DNA of 11,444 nt from JAURVT01 sp049059935 (GTDB lineage Bacteria; Actinomycetota; Actinomycetes; Propionibacteriales; Nocardioidaceae). This document shows positions 6,049 through 11,444 of this stretch, in pieces; position 1 is the stretch's first letter; every line of letters starts with the position of its first letter. The translations under genes were made by a program, and so were the position numbers. The stretch lies in assembly GCF_049059935.1 (NCBI RefSeq), contig NZ_JBMGQR010000103.1:1-11444 (forward strand). The letters run 5' to 3'. The notes beneath the pieces were generated by a model. It saw only the letters and a list, made by a program, of their open reading frames with translations, had not been told where the DNA came from and ran no database searches.

Positions 6049-7506
6049 GTGCCGCACCTGCTCCGACGACGCCGACCGTCCGCCGACCCCGACCTCCCGC
6101 AGGAGGGACTGCGGACGGCGTCCCTGCGACGCCGCACGTTCGTCGCGGTGCTCGGGACGCTCGCCGTCGTGCTGCTGGTGCTCGCGGTGACCGTCGACCT
6201 GGTGCTGGGCGCGCGGCTGCGTGGTGACCTCGAGCAGCGCCTCACCGACCGCGTCGACACCGCCGAGGCCCTCGTGGGCGAGGTGAGCACCCAGCAGCTC
6301 GTCGACCGGCTCGCGGGCCAGGGCGTGTCGGTGCGGCTGACGACGTCCGACGGCGAGGTCGTCTCCGCCGGCCCCACCCCCGAGCAGATCGAGCAGACCC
6401 CGAGCACCGAGTCCCCCAGCCGTCCCGGCCGGGACGGTCCCCGTGGCGCCCCGAGCCCGCCCACGCCGCCGGACCAGGCGGCGGAGGTCACCCAGATCGG
6501 CAGCGTCCTCACCACCGCCACCCGGCTCGACGACGGGTCGACGCTGCAGCTGGCCGCCGACGCGAGCGACGTCGACAGGACGCTCACCCAGCTGCGCGTC
6601 GTGCTGCTCGTCGCGTCGATCGCGGCGCTCCTCGTCAGCGCCGCGCTGCTGGGGTGGGTGGTGGCGCGTTCGCTGCGGCCCCTCGACGAGATGACGGCCG
6701 TCGCGCGCTCGATCACGTCCGGCGACCGCGGACGACGTCTGCGTCCGGACCGCCCGCGCACCGAGCTGGGCCGCACGGCCGAGGCGTTCGACGAGGCGCT
6801 CGACGCCGTCGAGGGCGCCGAGGGACGGGCCCGCGACGCCGAGCACCGGATGCGCGGCTTCCTGTCCGACGCCGCGCACGAGCTGCGCACCCCGCTCGCC
6901 GGCATGAGCGCCGCCGCCGAGACGCTGCTGCGCTCGGACCCCGACCGCGAGGGACGCGAGGAGCTCGCCGTCGCCCTCGTCCGCGAGGCCCGGCGCGCCG
7001 GCCGCCTCGTTGACGACGTGCTGCTGCTGGCCCGCGTCGACGAGGGGCTGACGCTGCAGCAGGAGGTCGTCGACGTCTCGCGCGCGGCCGCCGAGGCAGC
7101 GCACGCCGCGCAGACCCGCCATCCCGCGCTCGGGGTGTCGTCGGAGACCACCACCGACGCCACCGCGTGGGCCGACCCCGACCGCCTCGCGCAGGTGCTC
7201 GGCAACGTCCTCGAGAACGCCGCCCGCGCCGCCGGCCCCGACGGGCACGTGCGCGTCCGCTCGTCGTCGTCCGACGGCGTCGTCTCGGTGGAGGTGACGG
7301 ACTCCGGCCCCGGCGTCCCGGTCGGTGAGGAGGAGCGGATCTTCCAGCGCCTGGTGCGCCTCGACGCCGGCCGCGACCGCGCCCGCGGCGGCGCCGGCCT
7401 GGGCCTCTCGATCGCCCGCGGCCTGGCCCGCGCCCACGGCGGCGACCTCGTCGTCGTCCCCGGTGGCCCCGGCGCGACGTTCCGGCTCACCCTGCCGGTG
7501 CGCTGA
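6049..7506 (+). CDS. two-component sensor histidine kinase (HAMP, HisKA, HATPase_c)
   Basis: A 485-residue membrane sensor kinase. In order: a basic N-terminus, TM helix one (about 31-54), an extracytoplasmic sensor region of about 125 residues with a Pro/Ser/Thr-rich insert (about 112-145), TM helix two (about 183-206), HAMP (about 206-256), HisKA with FLSDAAHELRTPL (271-283; phospho-acceptor H277), and an ATPase domain. The ATPase domain has an N box (NVLENAARAA, 386-395), G1 (DSGPGVP, 418-424), F box (ERIFQRL, 429-435) and G2 (GGAGLGLS, 447-454). All catalytic motifs are intact. The start is uncertain: GTG 6049 is chosen, GTG 6028 adds seven residues, and neither has a strong Shine-Dalgarno. 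No response regulator gene is adjacent; the neighbours are the divergent dehydrogenase gene and a convergent tRNA gene, so its partner must lie elsewhere. The signal is unknown. Confidence 0.88.
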   Translation: MPHLLRRRRPSADPDLPQEGLRTASLRRRTFVAVLGTLAVVLLVLAVTVDLVLGARLRGDLEQRLTDRVDTAEALVGEVSTQQLVDRLAGQGVSVRLTTSDGEVVSAGPTPEQIEQTPSTESPSRPGRDGPRGAPSPPTPPDQAAEVTQIGSVLTTATRLDDGSTLQLAADASDVDRTLTQLRVVLLVASIAALLVSAALLGWVVARSLRPLDEMTAVARSITSGDRGRRLRPDRPRTELGRTAEAFDEALDAVEGAEGRARDAEHRMRGFLSDAAHELRTPLAGMSAAAETLLRSDPDREGREELAVALVREARRAGRLVDDVLLLARVDEGLTLQQEVVDVSRAAAEAAHAAQTRHPALGVSSETTTDATAWADPDRLAQVLGNVLENAARAAGPDGHVRVRSSSSDGVVSVEVTDSGPGVPVGEEERIFQRLVRLDAGRDRARGGAGLGLSIARGLARAHGGDLVVVPGGPGATFRLTLPVR

Positions 7507-7513
7507 GGAGTGG

Positions 7514-7601
7514 GAAGTTTCCCAGGTATACCTGGGAAACTTCGCTGAGCACGGAGAATTTCCCGGGTGCAGGGACAGAACCCCAGGTATACCTGGGAAT
7601 C
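7514..7601. repeat. palindromic intergenic element, copy 2, with a 30-bp perfect palindrome
   Basis: A perfect 30-bp palindrome (7514-7543; half-site GAAGTTTCCCAGGTA) is followed by a 37-nt spacer and a second palindrome whose 16-bp core CCCAGGTATACCTGGG lies at 7582-7597. The 24-nt units start at 7517 and 7578, 61 nt apart, against 62 nt in the copy at 4074-4162. Units share GTTT-n-CCAGG-n4-CCTGG-n-AAAC. The element starts 7-10 nt after the kinase stop codon and ends 22 nt before the tRNA-Ala 3' end, between convergent genes, so it may serve as a bidirectional terminator. It is AT-richer than its surroundings. Confidence 0.85.
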
Positions 7602-7623
7602 CGCGGGCGATAGCGGTGGAGTG

Positions 7624-7699
7624 TGGTGGAGCCTAGGGGACTCGAACCCCTAACCCCCTGCTTGCAAAGCAGGTGCGCTACCAATTGCGCCAAGGCCCC
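7624..7699 (-). tRNA. tRNA-Ala (anticodon UGC), CCA encoded
   Basis: The minus strand folds as a full cloverleaf. The acceptor arm GGGGCCT / AGGCTCC includes the G3-U70 wobble that identifies alanine tRNAs. The anticodon arm is CCTGC-TTTGCAA-GCAGG with anticodon TGC, and the T arm is AGGGG-TTCGAGT-CCCCT. The discriminator base is A at 7627 and the CCA tail is encoded at 7624-7626. It follows the DLW-39 gene, with tRNA-Ile farther upstream, in the conserved actinobacterial order after gyrA. Confidence 0.97.
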
Positions 7700-7732
7700 G
7701 TGCTCGTCAGAGCGGGTGGTGGTGCGGGTGCT

Positions 7733-7849
7733 TCAGACCGTGTCGGTGGCCTCGGCCCAGAGATCCTTCTCGGCCTGGCTCTTGCGGGAGCGTGACGTCG
7801 CCCAGAGGGCTGCGCCGGCTGCCAGGGCGAGTGCGAGGAGCTTCTTCAT
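7733..7849 (-). CDS. DLW-39 family micro-protein
   Basis: A 38-residue protein, MKKLLALALAAGAALWATSR followed by SRKSQAEKDLWAEATDTV. It belongs to the actinobacterial DLW-39 family, named for its conserved D-L-W (here 29-31) and length near 39. The ATG at 7849 has GGAGG at 7857-7861, 7 nt upstream, a strong ribosome site. Residues 4-17 are hydrophobic after two lysines, so the protein is probably inserted in or held at the membrane as a short anchor, with a charged C-terminal half. The function is unknown. It lies between tRNA-Ile and tRNA-Ala on the same strand, its usual family location, and may be transcribed with them. It is short enough to be missed by gene callers. Confidence 0.88.
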   Translation of the reverse strand: MKKLLALALAAGAALWATSRSRKSQAEKDLWAEATDTV

Positions 7850-7874
7850 CGCCGGGCCTCCATCACGGTCGGTG

Positions 7875-7890
7875 CCCCGGCGGACCGGGG
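7875..7890 (-). terminator. hairpin between tRNA-Ile and the DLW-39 gene
   Basis: CCCCGG and CCGGGG form a perfect 6-bp stem; the minus-strand transcript would have loop UCCG. It starts 9 nt past the tRNA-Ile 3' end and ends before the DLW-39 ribosome site. It has no U-tract, so it could be a processing or attenuation hairpin rather than a terminator. Confidence 0.35.
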
Positions 7891-7898
7891 TGGTGCGG

Positions 7899-7973
7899 TG
7901 GGCGTACCAGGACTTGAACCTGGGACCTCTTCCTTATCAGGGAAGCGCTCTAACCAAGCTGAGCTATACGCCC
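7899..7973 (-). tRNA. tRNA-Ile (anticodon GAU), CCA not encoded
   Basis: The minus strand folds as a cloverleaf with acceptor arm GGGCGTA / TACGCCC, D arm GCTC...GAGC, anticodon arm CTTCC-CTGATAA-GGAAG with anticodon GAT, and T arm CCAGG-TTCAAGT-CCTGG. The discriminator base A is at 7899. The next three bases read CCG, so CCA must be added by the nucleotidyltransferase, unlike the neighbouring tRNA-Ala. It lies between the DUF3566 and DLW-39 genes. Confidence 0.97.
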
Positions 7974-7991
7974 GTGAGGTGGACCGAGAGA

Positions 7992-8021
7992 ACACTAGCC
8001 CACGCCCTCGGTGCCCTCCAA
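7992..8021 (-). promoter_or_regulatory. candidate promoter for tRNA-Ile
   Basis: On the minus strand TTGGAG (8021-8016) and TAGTGT (7997-7992) are separated by 18 bp, a housekeeping sigma-factor pattern. Transcription would begin about 12 nt before the mature tRNA 5' end at 7973. The -35 box lies inside the terminator-like hairpin that ends the gyrA operon. Confidence 0.4.
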
Positions 8022-8035
8022 AACGGGCCCGAGGG
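8005..8035 (-). terminator. terminator-like hairpin after the gyrA-DUF3566 genes
   Basis: CCCTCGG (8005-8011) pairs with CCGAGGG (8029-8035), and GCCC (8013-8016) pairs with GGGC (8025-8028). This gives an 11-bp stem with one bulged T and an 8-nt loop. It lies 14 nt past the DUF3566 stop and before tRNA-Ile. The absence of a U-tract is common in GC-rich actinomycetes. Confidence 0.5.
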
Positions 8036-8049
8036 TTCACGTGGAACCG

Positions 8050-9006
8050 TCAGTTGTCCTCCGCCAGGGTGACCTCGAGGCCGCCCATCAGGCTGGCCGA
8101 GAGGTTGTAGAGGAAGGCGCCGACGGTGGCCAGGGCCGTGAGCAGCAGGGTGTTGACCGCGGCGATGAGCAGGGTGAAGCCGATGATCCGGCCGAAGCCG
8201 ACGTAGTCGGTGACGTCGAACGCGTCAGCGTTGTCGGACAGGATCGTGGCGACGCTGGAGTTGATCGCGTCCCAGACGCCGGCGAGGTCGAGCACGGCCC
8301 AGACGATGGTCACGGCCACGACGGTGACGATGGCCAGCGACACCGACAGCGCGAAGGCGGTCTTCATGACCGACCACGGGTCGAGGCGGGTGAGGCGCAG
8401 GCGGGCCTTGCGGGTGCTGACCGGCTCGGGCTCGGGCTTGGGCTCCTTGGCGGCCTTGTCCTTGCGTCCGCGCTTGGTCTTGCCCGGTGCGGCGTCGGTC
8501 GCGTCGTCGTCGGTCGCCGGGAGCGGGGAGGCTGCGTCGGTCTTGGCCTCGGGCTCGGGCGACTTCTCGCGCAGCGGCTCGCGGACGACAGGGATCGCCT
8601 GCGTGCGGTCGATCGGCTCGGACGCGGCGATGGAGCCCGCCGTGGCGACCTTGGACGACGCCGGCGACTGCTTCCTGGGCTGGGCGGCCGGCTGCTTCTC
8701 GGCCTGGGCCAGCCGGGTGCCCGGCTGCTGCGTGGCCTCGGAGGGCTTGGCGGCGGGTGCCTTCGAGGGCGCCGACTCGTCGCGCACCGCAGGGATCTGC
8801 TCGGTCGGCGGCTCCTCGACGCGCGGGCGCTGCGCCTGCGGTCGGGCGGTGCCGTTGGAGGCGCCTCCCGCCGGACCCCCGGCTGCCGCGCCACGCCCCT
8901 GGGCGGCACCGTTGGCGCCGTTCACGCCGTTGGTGCCGCGCTGCTGGGGTCGCTGCGGCTGCTGGGGTGCCGTGGGCGCGCTGGCCTGCGGCTTGCGGTC
9001 CGTCAT
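8050..9006 (-). CDS. DUF3566 transmembrane protein with long disordered N-terminus
   Basis: A 318-residue protein. Residues 1-175 are low-complexity (Gln, Pro, Ala, Asn, Gly), probably disordered and cytoplasmic. A basic stretch follows (175-205). The C-terminal DUF3566 domain (about 200-318) has two membrane helices (about 214-238 and 271-300) joined by a loop of about 32 residues. Two similar short motifs occur in the disordered part, TEQIPAVRDE (68-77) and TQAIPVVRE (135-143), each preceded by acidic residues. The ATG at 9006 has GGAGG 4 nt upstream and lies 15 nt past the gyrA stop, so it is very probably in the gyrA operon. M. tuberculosis Rv0007 occupies the same place. The function is unknown; a role at the cell envelope or division site has been considered for relatives but cannot be read from the sequence. 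Confidence 0.9.
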   Translation of the reverse strand: MTDRKPQASAPTAPQQPQRPQQRGTNGVNGANGAAQGRGAAAGGPAGGASNGTARPQAQRPRVEEPPTEQIPAVRDESAPSKAPAAKPSEATQQPGTRLAQAEKQPAAQPRKQSPASSKVATAGSIAASEPIDRTQAIPVVREPLREKSPEPEAKTDAASPLPATDDDATDAAPGKTKRGRKDKAAKEPKPEPEPVSTRKARLRLTRLDPWSVMKTAFALSVSLAIVTVVAVTIVWAVLDLAGVWDAINSSVATILSDNADAFDVTDYVGFGRIIGFTLLIAAVNTLLLTALATVGAFLYNLSASLMGGLEVTLAEDN

Positions 9007-9021
9007 GGCGCCTCCGAAGCG

Positions 9022-11444
<2,423 letters not shown>

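Noticed and set aside
4812..7490. Very long minus-strand open frame (892 codons) extending the dehydrogenase upstream across the histidine kinase
   Set aside because: Only 4812-5897 matches the dehydrogenase, with a strong ribosome site at its ATG. The rest is the antisense of the kinase gene and is Arg/Ser/Ala-rich, as expected of a stop-poor GC-rich shadow frame.
7624..7699. tRNA-Ala as an integration site for a mobile element, given the nearby palindromes
   Set aside because: No duplicated tRNA 3' end, integrase gene or island is visible in the window, and the neighbouring genes are core.
7487..8110. Short open frames crossing the tRNA genes, such as one beginning MAQLVAHLLCKQGVRGSS and others with GLEPLTP or GLEPGTS
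   Set aside because: These are the familiar spurious translations of tRNA sequence on either strand. The tRNA folds explain the region.

Overview
The window comes from a GC-rich actinomycete. Codon third positions are mostly G or C, mycothiol rather than glutathione chemistry is predicted, and Rho-independent terminators lack U-tracts. From memory of the families, the gene set and protein sequences look most like Nocardioidaceae (Nocardioides/Aeromicrobium type), but the genus cannot be fixed from this sequence alone. Read on the minus strand, the right end shows the layout usual near an actinobacterial replication origin: gyrA, a DUF3566 membrane protein gene, tRNA-Ile, a DLW-39 micro-gene, then tRNA-Ala. 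M. tuberculosis has the same gyrA - Rv0007 - ileT - alaT order. The origin and dnaA/gyrB therefore probably lie beyond the right edge.

Region by region. (1) 1-1512, plus strand: a membrane-anchored protein built of tandem 11-residue amphipathic repeats, overlapping by 4 nt a crotonase-fold (enoyl-CoA hydratase-like) gene whose most credible start is the rare codon CTG. (2) 1522-4019, minus strand: glyA, SURF1 and DUF3817 in transcription order, a tight group with glyA probably leaderless. (3) 4020-4173: a short intergenic region holding a striking three-hairpin element. (4) 4174-5897, minus strand: a mycothiol-dependent formaldehyde dehydrogenase gene overlapping (GTGA) a metallo-beta-lactamase-fold hydrolase gene, a formaldehyde detoxification pair. 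(5) 6049-7506, plus strand: a sensor histidine kinase with no adjacent response regulator, preceded by two abutting 11-bp direct repeats. (6) 7507-7623: a second palindromic region. (7) 7624-11444, minus strand: tRNA-Ala, DLW-39, tRNA-Ile, DUF3566 and gyrA (5' end cut by the window edge).

Most genes are ordinary housekeeping or core metabolism. The observation that best deserves follow-up is a pair of intergenic loci, 4074-4162 and 7514-7601, that appear to be diverged copies of one element of about 86 nt. Each has two 24-nt palindromes with their starts 61-62 nt apart, separated by a 37-38 nt spacer. The first palindromes of the two loci differ at four stem positions, and every difference is compensated on the other arm. 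Both begin about 10 nt after a stop codon. Other points of note are the 11-mer repeat protein, the CTGA overlap, the predicted leaderless glyA, and repeated acidic-T-x-x-I-P motifs in the DUF3566 protein.
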